DNA from: Chara braunii
Lineage: Eukaryota; Streptophyta; Charophyceae; Charales; Characeae
DNA: 39,488 nt
Assembly: GCA_003427395.1 (NCBI GenBank)
Contig: BFEA01000267.1
Location: forward strand, 353,936-393,423
Direction: 5' to 3'
Position numbers and translations under genes: made by a program. This document shows, piece after piece, positions 19,301 through 30,736 of the stretch (position 1 is the first letter of the stretch; each line of letters opens with the position of its first letter). Under the pieces are notes generated by a model. The model was given only the letters and a program-made list of their open reading frames with translations. It had not been told where the DNA came from and did not search any database.

Positions 19301-21539
19301 ATTCCTACAACGTCCTCAAGAGGCGAACCAAATGGAATGAATAAAGAGAAAAATTGCTGGGCTGAAAGATAAAAAATCTTCAAAAGAAAAAACACCCCTC
19401 CCTCCCCCTACCCCCTCAGCCCTATACTGCCCCCACCGAGGCGAGCGTCCCGCTCTCCCTCGGCCCCAATATAGGACCAACCCCCTCCACCCCTGTCCCC
19501 GAGGACACACAGTTCCCTCCTAAAACATGCCCTCGCCACCCCTTGCCCATTTCAGCCTCCACTGAGGACGATGTTGACCCCTCCCACCACCCCAGCCCCA
19601 GAAATGTGTACATTGCAATGACCCATGAGCAAAAATTGTCTCCGAACCGAATCCTCCGCAGGGTGGTTAGGACGAAGGTCCACCCCACCTTGTCGTAGGC
19701 CTTCTCTAAGTCAAAAAGGAGTACTGCCATATCCAAGTTCTCGGCTTGCACAACTTCCAATGTCTCGATGGCGGTCACTATATTGTTGAATATTGACCAC
19801 CCCTGTACGAAAGTTCCTTGGTCCTTCTCCACGAGCTCCGGTAACTTCGGTGGTAAGTACTTTCCCAACCGCCGGGCAAGAGATTTGGCAAGAATTTTGT
19901 ACGAGACATTCAGCAGCGAAATTGGTCGCCAGTTCCTTACTTCCGTCTTGTCCCCCTTCTTGAACAGCACCGTGATAACTCCATGAGTCATGCCTTTCCC
20001 TAGCCTACCCCCTACCAGGACCTCATTATATAGCTCCACTAATAGAGGGCCGAGGGATTTCCAGTTAGCGTTGTAGAACAGTTACTCTACAGTGAGGCCG
20101 TCTACCCCGGGGGATTTACCCTTGGCCATGAACTTGACAGTCTGGGTCACTTCCTCCAACGTGAGTGGTCTGTCCAGGTCTAGCTTAGCCGTAGTTTATA
20201 GACGGACTATGGTATCATTCCACATGTCTGAAGTCGTAGATAAATCCGTGTTCACCTCCTCTCGATGCCATCTAGAGGTTAGAATGTCCGAGTAATACAT
20301 TCGTGCGTAATGAAGCATTCCTGATACAGAGCAGGCTGCGGGGCCTGACTCATCGAATGGATGCTGTTGCGATCTCCTTGGCTGCAATTTCTGGAAGGTC
20401 TCCTTGGACATTGTGTCGTGTGTTTCGATCCCTTTTACCTTCAACAATTTCGTCCATACCTTTTGTTTACTCGCCTGCAGGTTGTCACACTCCGCCATTC
20501 TCTTCTATCGTTCTACAGCCCACACCATCGCTGAGATTGGATGGTATTCCATCCTTTACTCCGCTTCCTCTACTCTCCTACGACAGTCTGATTCCTTCTT
20601 GTTTCTGGCTCTAGCCAGAATCCTTGAGCAAACGTCCTGAATCCTGGATGTGATAGCAATCTCTCCGTCTAGCCACGCGGCCGTCGACTCAAATTGAGGC
20701 ATGACCTCCTCCCATGAGGTCATGTGTCTTTCCACCCAATCCTTGATCCCAGGCTCCTCCAGCACCTGGTTGTTGAGGCAGAAGAATCCCCTGCCTCTGT
20801 CGGCCCCGGAGTGCATCCTCAGATCCAAGACCATCGATTTATGGTCCGAGATTGGGTTGCAGATGTGGCGCACTGCCGTCACCCTTTCCATGGCCTGTTC
20901 ACTCGTGAGGGAGAAATCCAACCTGCGCTTGGTTACCGCTTGACCATCTCTGTAGCGATGTGAGAACCAGGTATAGCCCAAGTCCTCGGGGTTAAGAATC
21001 AGGAATGGATCAGATAGGGCTAACTCTGTGCGTCTGGACATCTTTTCTGTCTGCTGACTGCGAACCCACCCGAAGTGCCTCATCCAATGAGAGGTTCTAG
21101 TCCCCTCCCAGTACCAGTTTATCCCTCCTAGGCACATGAGTCATTAATCTCGAAAAAAATCTGATCCTGTGCCCTACCACTGGTCCAGTGTTGGTGCATA
21201 CACAGTCATTAGAACCCACTCTTTATTCCCCACCTCCACCTTGAGCCAGGCCCACCGACCCCACACGTCAACTTCCGAATCTATTACCACCGCTTGAAGG
21301 TCGCGATGGAGAAGGATTCCTACGCCTCCCTGTGTGCCTTGGGCCGGGGCCCAAACTTGAGGGTCATCCCACCACATAGCAATCTCTCTTATTTTCTCCT
21401 TATTCAGCTTGGACTCTGGCAACATTTTACAGTTAGCTTTCCAATCATGTATCCAACTTCTCAACCTTCTCCTCTTCGATCTCCCATTCGTATCTTTTAA
21501 CCTGCGAACGTTCCATGATACTATTATAAGTTTGTTCAT
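16386..21539 (-). pseudogene. L1-like LINE ORF2 (endonuclease, reverse transcriptase), degraded
   Basis: Starts at ATG 21539 with an APE-type endonuclease (MNKLIIVSWNVRRLKD; VYAPT; RRLDFSLTS; ISDHKSMVLDL near 20832-20860). The reverse transcriptase follows: NWRPISLLNVSYKILAK, FDLEKAYDKVGW with its first Asp at about 19710, RQGCPLAPLIF, and ADD at 18513-18521 (LADDLFAF). The C-terminal part (to 16386) carries a CX2C..H..C zinc-binding cluster at 16824-16877 (CTRCRWPF..HLWWEC). The protein would nick target DNA and copy the element's RNA there. Stops at 21174-21176 and shortly after, in the ~20500-20560 and ~20040-20195 zones, and frameshifts near 18470 and 18050, make it non-functional. An 869-bp insertion splits the RT domain. 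Between breaks most pieces remain in one frame. Confidence 0.85.
18723..19611 (-). mobile_element. 869-bp poly(A)-tailed insertion inside the LINE RT domain
   Basis: AAATGTGTAC stands at 18723-18732 and again at 19602-19611. Between them, 25 T at 18733-18757 mark a minus-strand poly(A) tail. Insert plus one repeat is 879 bp, a multiple of three, and the LINE frame on both sides matches across it (VIAMYT on one side, VMINGHLLDSF on the other). The interior has no recognised protein. A ~75-bp segment is imperfectly duplicated (19012-19085 and 19139-19223, both with AAGCTAGGT/CAGGCTAGGT then GCACCACCT/GCGCCACCT). A SINE or a retro-copied transcript are the candidates. It post-dates the LINE insertion. 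Confidence 0.8.
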
Positions 21540-24053
21540 TGTCTTGAGTTGTTGTTGCCTTTGATTGGATGCGGGGGGTTGTTGTGGATCTAAATCTTGG
21601 TTGTGCGCTACTTTTGGACGAACTGGTCCTTAGGATGCCCCCAATTCTTCTATCAAGCTAGCTGCCAAGAATTCAGAGTGTAGGTTCTCTTCCACCAACG
21701 GTTTCTCGTTCACATTCAGAAGCGCCAGGGCAGAAATGCCTGGCTGCACCTGAATTGCTTCCAGTTCCGGGACATTTCTCATATTTTCTCTCCCTTACCA
21801 GATTCATAGGCATCCACCTGATCCCTGACCATGCCAGGGTACCTGCAGTTTCCTCAGGGATGCAAGCATCCAACAGTGGAAAATACATTTTGGAGTAGCC
21901 TTGCACTGTCTCGCAGAGGACACTGGCCATTACGGAGTGCGGGATGAGGCGTACTGCTACGTGTTCTCCATAGAGCCTCCGCGTAATCTCGAGGATCCTT
22001 GATGGGGTCGGGGATTGGTCTACCACCATGAAGGGGACTACAGGCGTGCCCCTTTCTCCAGTAATTACTAGAAAATAGATCCCCTCGTTTGCTTTGGTGC
22101 ACAGGAGCAGGATCACACATCGTTGTACCATCTCCATCTGATTCTTTTCCACCGTGTCAGCTCGTTTGTCCCACCCCTGTCTACTCACCACTTCTTGTTC
22201 GCCCCTCTTCTTTGAGTTCGAGGCCGCTGAACTCTGCATCGATGATGAGCTTGCCTGTTTGTGGGAGGCCCTACGTTCGTCCTCGCTGCACTCGCTACCT
22301 CATCTCACTTTGAATCTAGAAGTCACCGAGGCTTGGGACAATTCCTCCCGAATTGTTGACCCCTCGACGCGAGTAGCGGCCGTCTCTCTATTGCCTGCCA
22401 CCTCCTCCTCTTCTCTGATCCTGTTGAAGCGTTCTTGTGGATGCTAGCGACAGTTCTCTGTTCCACCTTCTCTGCTCCTTTGGTCATCCCAAGAGTTCCA
22501 TCTCCTGCTGCTGCTCCTAAGCATTCCTCTACTTGTACCCTCTCTCTCGTCACCCTTGATGCGTTTAAGGAGGAGGTGAATTTGCCTGGTGCCAAGCTTC
22601 TTCAGTCGTAAGTTGTTGACGGGTACAGAGACTGCGAATGCTCAATACGAGTTGGAAGCCAGTGATGATGTTGGCTGCAAGCTTGTTGAAGATTGTTACC
22701 ATATCCTGGTGCATACTGTTGGTCCTTCCAGTGTATGGCATTGGGGGGGCCTTGGTCGTAATTCCCCATTGAAGCCCCTCCATTACGAGCTAGTTCCATG
22801 TTGTTACCCGACCACTCTTCTCTGGGCCCCCATTGTGACGACAGAGGGAGTCCCGTACCCGATGTTGGGTTGATGCTCCAACCCTGGTTCCCTCTCGGGT
22901 TCTCCCTTCCTTGGTACCATGTATCAGCTTCCCCACCTTGTGGCTGGGACGACCAGGGGTGCGTTGGACGCTGAGCTGCTGGACCACTTGCCGCCGATCC
23001 GTGAGCTGGGAGGACTGACTCTCGTTGGAACTGCTGGTTACACATTACAGCTCCCTGGCCTTCATACCCCTGGTACCCGTGTTGCGCCTGGCTGGACGTG
23101 CCGACTGGTCCCGGACCCTGGACCGCCCTGCTCTGCCACTGCGAGTTTTCGTCTGTCCTCTTGCCTCACACTAGTTCCGCTCTGGTAGCTTAATTCAGGT
23201 TCTGCAGGTGTTGACGAAAGCGGGCCCTGTGACCCCCTTGCCTTCCTCCATTGGTCTTACCCCCCTCCTCATTTGGCTTGAACTTCGGACAATTGTCTTC
23301 CGTGTGGTAATACCACCTGCATCTACGACATCAATCAGTGTACGGGGAGAATCTCCTTTATCTACCTCGCTCCTTTCGGCTATTGAATCACCAGGTCATC
23401 GTCGACTTTGGCTCGAGCTTCCGGCGGCATGTCGAACTTCACGTTCATGAGCTTGGGGCGATCGTTGTCATATTCCGGGGAGTGCACCGCCAACACTTCT
23501 CCAAACATATTCTTCACAACGCTTAGGAGGAAGTAGTAGGCGTCCAGTGAGACCCTTAAGGCCATGATCCAGAATTTTGTCTCCGCTTCTTGCATTCTGA
23601 CATCCGAAAACTCTTGTTTGGATAATTTCGGTCTCAATTGGACCAGGTACTCATCCTTTCCAAGCGTAATCTTCAATTCCTTTTGTCTCACCAAACAGTC
23701 AGCAATCTCTTTTGCTCTGGCCACATACGAGGCCACGTTTTGCCCTTCAAACTTTACCCTGCCTCTCCTGGTTTCCGGTGCAAACAACCTCTTCGTAGTC
23801 CACCCATCCCCGTACGCGCAGATCAAGTTCTTTTTCACCGAACATGCCAGTTTTCTTGCTTCACCCTGAAATAGAACTACTATCGATCTCTCCTTTAACC
23901 ACTGCTCTTTGACTTCATCCACCGCTTCATCAACAACAAATCTCTTCCCTCCTCGTTTTCTACAACTTTACCCAAATTAATATCTTCGGGGCATACCCCT
24001 TCATCATAGCAGCGACCTATAGACTCCCTCACTCTGGCCACATTGTTCGCCAT
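21540..24053 (-). pseudogene. LINE ORF1 (gag-like, CCHC zinc knuckle), degraded
   Basis: The first ATG is at 24053 (MANNVARVRESIGRCYDEG); a frame change occurs near 23945 and the frame continues as AVDEVKEQWLKERSIVVLF to about 23380. At 23289-23330 the minus strand reads CRRCRWYYHTEDNC, a perfect CX2CX4HX4C zinc knuckle. A Q/G/N-rich stretch follows (22602-23045). A better preserved C-terminal block (22239-21673; ILLLCTKANEGIYFLVITGE) comes before ORF2. ORF1 proteins of plant L1 elements bind the element RNA to form the retrotransposition particle. Several frame breaks are present. It lies directly 5' of ORF2, the normal LINE order. Confidence 0.7.
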
Positions 24054-25701
24054 TTCCTCTAAGTTGTGCTAGCAGTGGTACTCAGTGTGTGTTGGCAGAG
24101 AGCCTGACTGAAGGACTTTACCTCAGGTGCAAGTTAGGAGGAAGGTCTGATCGTGCCTCTAATGTTAAGTCCTCCAGATGCTACTACTTTCTCAATGCCA
24201 TGTGTATTGGCACAGGGTAAAGTGATCCACTTGATCTTACGCCGACGATCAATTCATCACACACAATGGTGGTCCCACGCAGACTTCCGAATTAGACCCG
24301 CTACTATTTCTCCCTTAACTCTGAACCGAAAATCTTACAATTGCACCGTACGAGTCGGTAATTGTGAGATATCACCGAGGTGAATTCTGTGTTGCCTCCT
24401 GTTCTGAGTAGGGTTTACAGAGGAGGCTACAGATACGTGAGAGAATGCGACTTGAGCTTCGGGCCGTGGACATCGGTTACATGACGCCTAATTGTCAGGT
24501 GACGATGGCGTACAAACGGGAATACGAGAATATTCATGTTTCGCCTTGTTCCCTACTGAGGAGATTGCTTAGCGCAGTCGTAAATCCCTCGTATGAATAA
24601 GAGTAGCTGCTCAATGTTTCTTTCGACCAAGAACAATCGACTTGAAACCCTTCGTAGCCGACTAAGAGTTCTACGAAGAGGCTACGATATGATTCAGTGC
24701 AAACTCCACAGCCTATCCCCATGCTTACGACCGAGCGTTAACCCCGGTAGGTTACACCTCAACTAAGAACCGTATGCTTCCCCTAATTCCTGACCAGGTT
24801 CTACTTTACCTAGCCTCCTTCTTTCTGCCCTCCCCTTTACGTGCCGTCCCCTACGGAAGTGCGACTAAGTCCTCGTAAAATCTCTAAGGAGAGTCCTACG
24901 TAGTTCGGAATCCGTCCTTCGCTTCTTTGCCCGGACTCTGTCATTTCCTTCACTTTCACCGCTCCTACTAAGAGGAAGCGCCTGCCATGTGTCTCACGAT
25001 CCGGTGGAGACGATAACTTACAGCGGTAATTGGCCTAATTGCTGCCTTCGTCACTAAGACATTGACAATTGGGGTTCAAACCTTTCTCCAGGACATACCC
25101 ATTCGATGTACATTCGTGAGATCACCCACCCTAGTAGCCTCCGATCTCTGAGGGCCGGTTGCACCATACCTCATTATCGGGATGATCAATTCACACTGCA
25201 ATTGATATGACGGAGTAACTGCCGGGAGGACCAAAGTTCATGTTCTCGTGCTTGTGTGGCGAACACCACGCAATGTGCTTTTCCTCAGCTACTATGGATC
25301 ACCCTCTGTATGTTGCTCCTTGCTTAATTCTGCCATACATGTGTCATCCTTAGTAGCTACTACATCCGGTGGTAACACAACCGACATGCCAACACTTTAC
25401 CGCTTTGCACTTCGCTATTTCCTTAGCGTTTTCACCGTAGTGACTCTTGCCTCCTCTTAGCCTCAGTATGACACAGTCTTTCCCGACCTACCCTACTGGA
25501 CTACCAGAGTGACAACCAGCATTTGCGGGCATAGCCCCACCTTCGAAAGGGAGGAGAACGGTGTGTCTTTCGTGCCTCGTCACGACGGCGAGGTGAACGA
25601 CCCAGTAGCACCACGAGCGCTAACGCGCGTGGTGACGTCGGACCCGGAGCGCTACGCTAGTCGCCCGGTACCGCCACTCACAACTCTAACTCCCCTCGGT
25701 T
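24054..25701. other. Possible LINE 5' untranslated region; no gene
   Basis: About 1.6 kb of even-composition sequence 5' of LINE ORF1 on the minus strand. Only short open frames. Nothing recognised; it may be the LINE leader or unrelated intergenic DNA. Confidence 0.35.
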
Positions 25702-25748
25702 AAAATTAAAGGAGAGTGAAAAAAAAATAAAAAAAATTAAAGGAGAGT
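25702..25748 (+). mobile_element. Poly(A)-only insertion with 16-bp direct repeats
   Basis: AAAATTAAAGGAGAGT at 25702-25717 and 25733-25748 flanks GAAAAAAAAATAAAA. On the plus strand this is direct repeat, G, A-rich tail, direct repeat. The leading As of the second copy merge with the tail, so 14 bases (AATTAAAGGAGAGT) are unambiguous. Confidence 0.5.
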
Positions 25749-26377
25749 TGCAGGGATGAATCCATGTCCATGGATGACCGGAGGGGCCGCCGTGGTTCAT
25801 CCGGGGGCCACCGGAGGAAGACACACATGCCCCTCCCCTTATAGAGAAAGAAACACAGCGGCCATACTCTTACAAACAACTTGAAAATCAGACTTTTGCC
25901 TGCCACTACGCCAGAGTAATTGGAGGCTTTGGAGCACGAGGAGGGGACATGCGCCAGGCAGTAGTGAGGACGATGGAGAACCTTCTTGCCGACGACGGCG
26001 TAAATCTCGATCCTGTTCCCCTCCACGTTCCTTTCAATGGCCTCGCACTCGTCCTCGTGAATCGTCCTCGTGATTTTCTTCATTTTTGACAACTTCCCCC
26101 TCCAACTCTTGTTTGTACAATAATCTCCAATTGGTTCAATATGTTTGAGGACTTTTACGGGGACGTGGTACCCGTCTTCTGGCCACCTATCTTCCCAACC
26201 CGGATTCTCGTAATGGGTACCCGTCTTCGGGCATGTGTTATAATATTTGTTCTTTGTAACATCATTGATTCTTACTGTATGGGGACGACTGTATTTCTGG
26301 TCGATGGAAGAGAGCGAACAATTCATGATGATGTGATGAGAACTTTGTTGTCTGTCTATTGGAACTTCCTCAATCAT
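25706..26377 (-). CDS. Unassigned ORF, 223 codons
   Basis: Opens with MIEEVPIDRQQSSHHIIMN and contains CPKTGTHYENPGWEDRWPED and ITRTIHEDECEAIERNVEGN. It is charged and cysteine-containing with no family I recognise. Its length is above what AT-balanced noise normally gives. The C-terminal end overlaps the poly(A)-bracketed repeat and becomes F/Y/L-rich, so the true end probably lies earlier. It may be an exon of a decayed minus-strand gene that includes 26380-27080. Confidence 0.3.
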   Translation of the reverse strand: MIEEVPIDRQQSSHHIIMNCSLSSIDQKYSRPHTVRINDVTKNKYYNTCPKTGTHYENPGWEDRWPEDGYHVPVKVLKHIEPIGDYCTNKSWRGKLSKMKKITRTIHEDECEAIERNVEGNRIEIYAVVGKKVLHRPHYCLAHVPSSCSKASNYSGVVAGKSLIFKLFVRVWPLCFFLYKGRGMCVFLRWPPDEPRRPLRSSMDMDSSLQLSFNFFYFFFTLL

Positions 26378-27080
26378 CTTTCAGGCCAATCGCACAGGGC
26401 CCTACGATATCATCGTCAACCTTACATGCTTGAAATCTCGAATGACGCCATTAACGTGGATCGGTATCTTCCTCGTCTTCCCTGAGCCTCCTCCACAAAT
26501 TCACATCTGTCCTCGCTACCCTCCAACTCCTGTCGAGGTTGCTGAATATTTGGAGTAATTATCGATCAATGGTATGACATGTGGTATGGTCTTTGGTAAA
26601 TTTCATCCGAAATCGAGCCGATGAAATATTTCATCAACCAATGGTCCCAATTCATATAGCTAGGAAATTCACCCAAAAGGAATTCCTTCAAAGGAGAGAC
26701 CGGAATCATGGTGGGGAGATGGTTAACGTAATGCTTGCCTCTTTTCGTGCATTTTTGCATTACTCTTCTTCTTTCTTCATGCGTCCAGAAGGTCTCATAT
26801 TTCGGGGACCCCCCTGTCTGTCACATATATGAAGAGCGAGCTTCCAACATTGCGCGGATTTTTGTACCCTTCTGCACTTGATTTTTTCTTCAAGGGTAAG
26901 TTTCGTTTTTCGTCCTTTGAATTTCCAACGCAATCCACAGGCTTCGTCTTTGGTGGGATATCTATGGGTTTTCCTACATGTGCGCTTTATCGTCGGTTAG
27001 TCTGTTTAAATTTTGGCTTCGTTGCAATTTTCGCATATGCCCGCATAAATAGTGATGTTTTCATTTTTGGCGTAGATGAT
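26378..27080 (-). pseudogene. Decayed coding-like sequence, unassigned
   Basis: Reading the minus strand from 27080 gives IIYAKNENITIYAGICENCN, two TAA stops, then TCRKTHRYPTKDEACGLRWK and a lysine-rich stretch rich in charged residues, ending at a TAA near 26770. A second piece (26760-26566, QKCTKRGKHYVNHLPTM) follows in another frame. The CXXC pair and coherent composition look protein-like, but there is no family I can name. Confidence 0.3.
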
Positions 27081-29860
27081 TAATTCAATTGACATTAACA
27101 TAATAAGGATATTCTTTCTATTTAAAAGATTCCCCAAACACCCCAAAGGAAAGGAATCATTGGAAATATTAAATATTTCACTAAATCCATAAACGAATAT
27201 TTGTATTTATCCCCATAATCCCCCGATAGTCGGAATTGTAATTAGTATGAGTAAGCTTCACACATCACGGTGCTTTTACTTCTCGCTTAGTCAATTGATG
27301 CTCTTTCACTTTGCATGATAACTTTTTTCAAGAGAGATTTCTTGCTTATTGGCTTTTAGTGGTTCTCCCATACCAACTTCGGTACCCGACAATGCCACAG
27401 TGCGACTGGCATGACAACCGATCCAATGTTTCACAGAAAACCTCCAAGATCATAGTAAACCCGTGGGTTTTCAGTAACTGTGAATCCAAAGGCCTAGTAA
27501 AGAGTCAACTCCATACCGACATTTTCGGTCACATCCACTTCGGGATTTCCTTGTGTCTTAGAGCTCTTGAATTTCTTTTAGACTTTTCAATTTCTAATTT
27601 GCGTGGAAATTAGGCACTACTTTCACTGGAACTTTGTGTGAATGTCTTAGTGCCTTTCCCTTTTCGAGCATTTCACATTCTTCGCCTGCGCATTTGCATG
27701 CAGTCTTTAATGCGTTATTTGTCCTCCTTCTTTGTGTCTTTCTCAATGAGAACAATTGCCTTCTTCACCCTCCCCAATTCCTCCCTCCTATCTCTTGATC
27801 TTACCAGATCTTAATCCTTTCTCACATTATCTCTCGTAATTTCCTTTTCCGCCCTTTCTCCAACCCTCGGAGGATCTTGGCTCGCCAACGTGACTATATA
27901 TCGGATTTGTGCATGGGGATTGATTGAATCCATCACACTGCAGTTCGACCAATTACGGACCCCTTCTTCGGTGTTACCATGGACTCCCTAATTTTTTTGC
28001 TCTCCTTCCTCTCACATGCGTCATTGCTTCCGCATTTTCGCAATTATAAATCTCGCAAGCATGCCCCCCTCCCTCTTTCTTACGCTATCCTCCAACTTCG
28101 GTTGAGCAGAGGCTACTTGGTGGTACTGTAGTACTTAAAGGATTTGACAGTCTCAACGGGTCGGTGGGGATGCTACGAGATTGCGTGAGGTTGCTAAATG
28201 TTTTGCAGAACTTGAGCGGATCGGTACAGGGGTGCCGCATGTGTGAAATCAGGACAATTTATTCCCCTGCTTGTGCATGTGTGATCTTTTTAGTAGAGAT
28301 CGTGCATGACAAAAATGTCACTTCTTCTTCTTAATGTTAGCTTCACTTTGAGGAAAGTGCATATATCTAAATCATGGTTATGACTCATTCCCTTTGAGGA
28401 AACCTTGGGTTTGAAGTCTTTTGATATATTTAGTGGTATACAGTGAAATTCTTACACGCTTTCACGTTTTTGTGGGACTCGAACGCGAATTGTCTGCTCT
28501 TCGAGCCATAAGGTTGCCACCGCAAAAATTCAAAAGATGTTTATGAGAAAGGAACTTGTGTTTGTCTTATCATCTCTTATCGATGAATGCATGAAGTCGC
28601 TGGTTGTTTTTTCATGTGTGATGGATTGTCTCTGCTTCTATCTTTGACTGAGAATGTATAAAGGAGTTTTTGCAATTCAGTGTGTGAGCTCTGTATATAA
28701 ACTTCTTGTTACTCTTTGAATGTCTATGAACACACCCGATTCTTATTACACCCTTACACTACTATGTATTCGACCACATTTATGGTCGTGCCTGGATGCA
28801 TCTGGTTGTAATTGCATCCCGAAATAAGTAAGAAAAGTCATCACCACGAGCATGCCCTCATATAATAAATTTTTCTAGCGAAATGACAATTTTTTTTTTA
28901 ATGTTACAACAAAATTTGCTTGAAACAACACTCCAAGTACTAGTCGAAGACACCTTGATTATAGATTCAACATGAAGAATATACAAAAGCTCTCTATTAG
29001 GTCACCACGAGTTAGTTGAGTGGAGGTTATGGGAATTCAAGCGGCTACAGATAAAAGCGAGAATGATCGAACACGAGCTAAATCAGTCCAGGACTAAACA
29101 GTTCTTTGCAAATGTCATAGCAAACAACCCATCTCGTATAACAGTGAGTCTGTGGAAAAAAAAATGATCAGGGGAATGCAATCAACGACGATGAAGGCAT
29201 GATGAAGATTGCCAAGGATGTTTACAAAGATCTGTACATACTACATACCAATGTAAAACATAAACATACACTCCCCCACAACACCAAAGAGAGAGTTGTG
29301 CTCTCTTATTATCAATATTTTTAAAGATGTAACCTCAAAGTCTCCAAGAACCTTCCCCCTTGCAATCGCATGACTCAAAGCCATTGTTACCAAGAAGTGA
29401 GTCTCACTCCCCTATTGTCTGTGTTTTTTTAGATGCAACACCTATGTCACCATAAACCTTCCTCCTCGCAATCGACCGCTTGCAAAGATCACACACTCAC
29501 AGACTTAGGGCACACTTACACTATGTTTTTTTTACTTGTTTATAAACCTAATTTGGGTCAGATGCATTTATATTTGGTGGAAAATGCAGTCAGATACATT
29601 TAAACTTGAATATGACTAGTACGCCCTCGATCAACTCGATCGATGATAATATCTGCAGGTCATCGTTCTTTATTTATTTATATCTTTTGCAAAATAGAAA
29701 AAGAAAAAGCGTAACTGCTTCATGAATCATAGACAATTGGCCCCCACAAACGTAGGCGTCTCACTCTCTGCACTCTCACACCCGACCGATCGCTCACATT
29801 CTCAAAATACTTCTTGTTCCGTTGTTTTTATTTTGAATCTTTTTTTCGCTAGGTTACCAG
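27081..29860. other. AT-rich intergenic sequence
   Basis: No supported gene. A weak imperfect duplication (29325-29380 and 29432-29487, sharing GATGYAAC and TTGCAATCG/TCGCAATCG) and small hairpins are the only structure I see. Confidence 0.5.
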
Positions 29861-30110
29861 ATGTTCGATTGGAGACGTTTCCTGGAGACGTTTCCTGGAG
29901 ACGTTTCCTGGAGACGTTTCCTGGAGACGTTTCCTGAAGACGTTTCCTTGAGAGGTCTCCGTCGGGCGTCTGGTGAGGGAGTTGTCCGGAATCCCGAACA
30001 ACTCATTTTCTCCAAAATGGAAAGGAAAAAAAAAATTAAAAAAATGGGGAGGGGCTGCGCTACATGAGGTGACCCCATAAAAAAAAAATCACTGGGGACA
30101 GTGGGGAGAC
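29851..30110. repeat. Dispersed repeat, copy 1 (see 39287-39460)
   Basis: Order of blocks: TAGGTTACCAG, GACGTTTCC array, a palindromic GTTGTCCGGAATCCCGAACA at about 29981, an A-rich tract, then GCGCTACATGAGGTGACCCC and ATAAAAAAAAAATCA. The same order recurs at the right end of the window. Non-coding; perhaps a non-autonomous mobile element. Confidence 0.6.
29871..29948. repeat. 13-bp minisatellite GGAGACGTTTCCT, six copies
   Basis: Five exact copies and one variant (GAAGACGTTTCCT). The 12-base core GGAGACGTTTCC is nearly its own complement. The array lies inside a dispersed repeat that begins with TAGGTTACCAG. Confidence 0.9.
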
Positions 30111-30640
30111 GTCATAGCTTGTTGCGGACCGACCGGGTTCATTTATACAACCCGTCCAAGGCTTGCCACGTAAGGGGGAGCAAGTTTGTTCTGATTGATC
30201 ATTTTGCATCCCCGCCCTTGATCTCGCCTTACATTCATTTGACTAAGTTGCATTGTTCGGCTACCCACGCCACGCGGCAGACCCAGTTTAACTGTCGCCG
30301 GTGTCGGCAGGGATTTCCGAAATGGAAAGAGAAAAGAAAAAGAAAATGGGGAGAGACTGCGCTACATGAGGTGACTTCATAAAAAACATTTCACTGGGGA
30401 GATGTCATAGCTTGTTGCGGACCGACCGGGTTCATTTATACAACCCGTCCAAGGCTTGCCACGTAGGGGGGAGTGGGTTTGTTCTGATTGATCATTTTGC
30501 CTCCCCGCCCTTGATCTTGCCTTACATTGATTTAACGATGTTGCCTCGATGGCCCGCGCCAAGTGGCGGATCCAATTTAACTGTCGCGGGTGTCGAGAGG
30601 GAGACTCCTGTTCCTGTCGAAGGGCGATGCTGGCGCTCGA
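30055..30640. repeat. Tandem duplication, ~302-bp unit
   Basis: CTGCGCTACATGAGGTGAC starts at 30055 and 30357. The units share CATAGCTTGTTGCGGACCGA and ACAACCCGTCCAAGGCTTGC blocks, and similarity fades after about 30590. The first unit is continuous with the dispersed repeat to its left. Confidence 0.8.
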
Positions 30641-30712
30641 AGGCTCGGCTTGGTTTCCAAAACTCTCCCGCAGTGCGGACACCCTTCCGATGAGCTTTCG
30701 AACCTGGGTTCC

Positions 30713-30736
30713 CCCCGCCCCGCCCCGCCCCGCCCC
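30713..30736. repeat. (CCCCG)n short tandem repeat
   Basis: Four CCCCG-type pentamers preceded by extra C. The minus strand has five runs of at least four G, enough for a G-quadruplex. Confidence 0.7.

Noticed and set aside
28470-28530. Box-B-like GTTCGAGTCC on the minus strand, possible tRNA
   Set aside because: No correctly spaced box A and no cloverleaf pairing.
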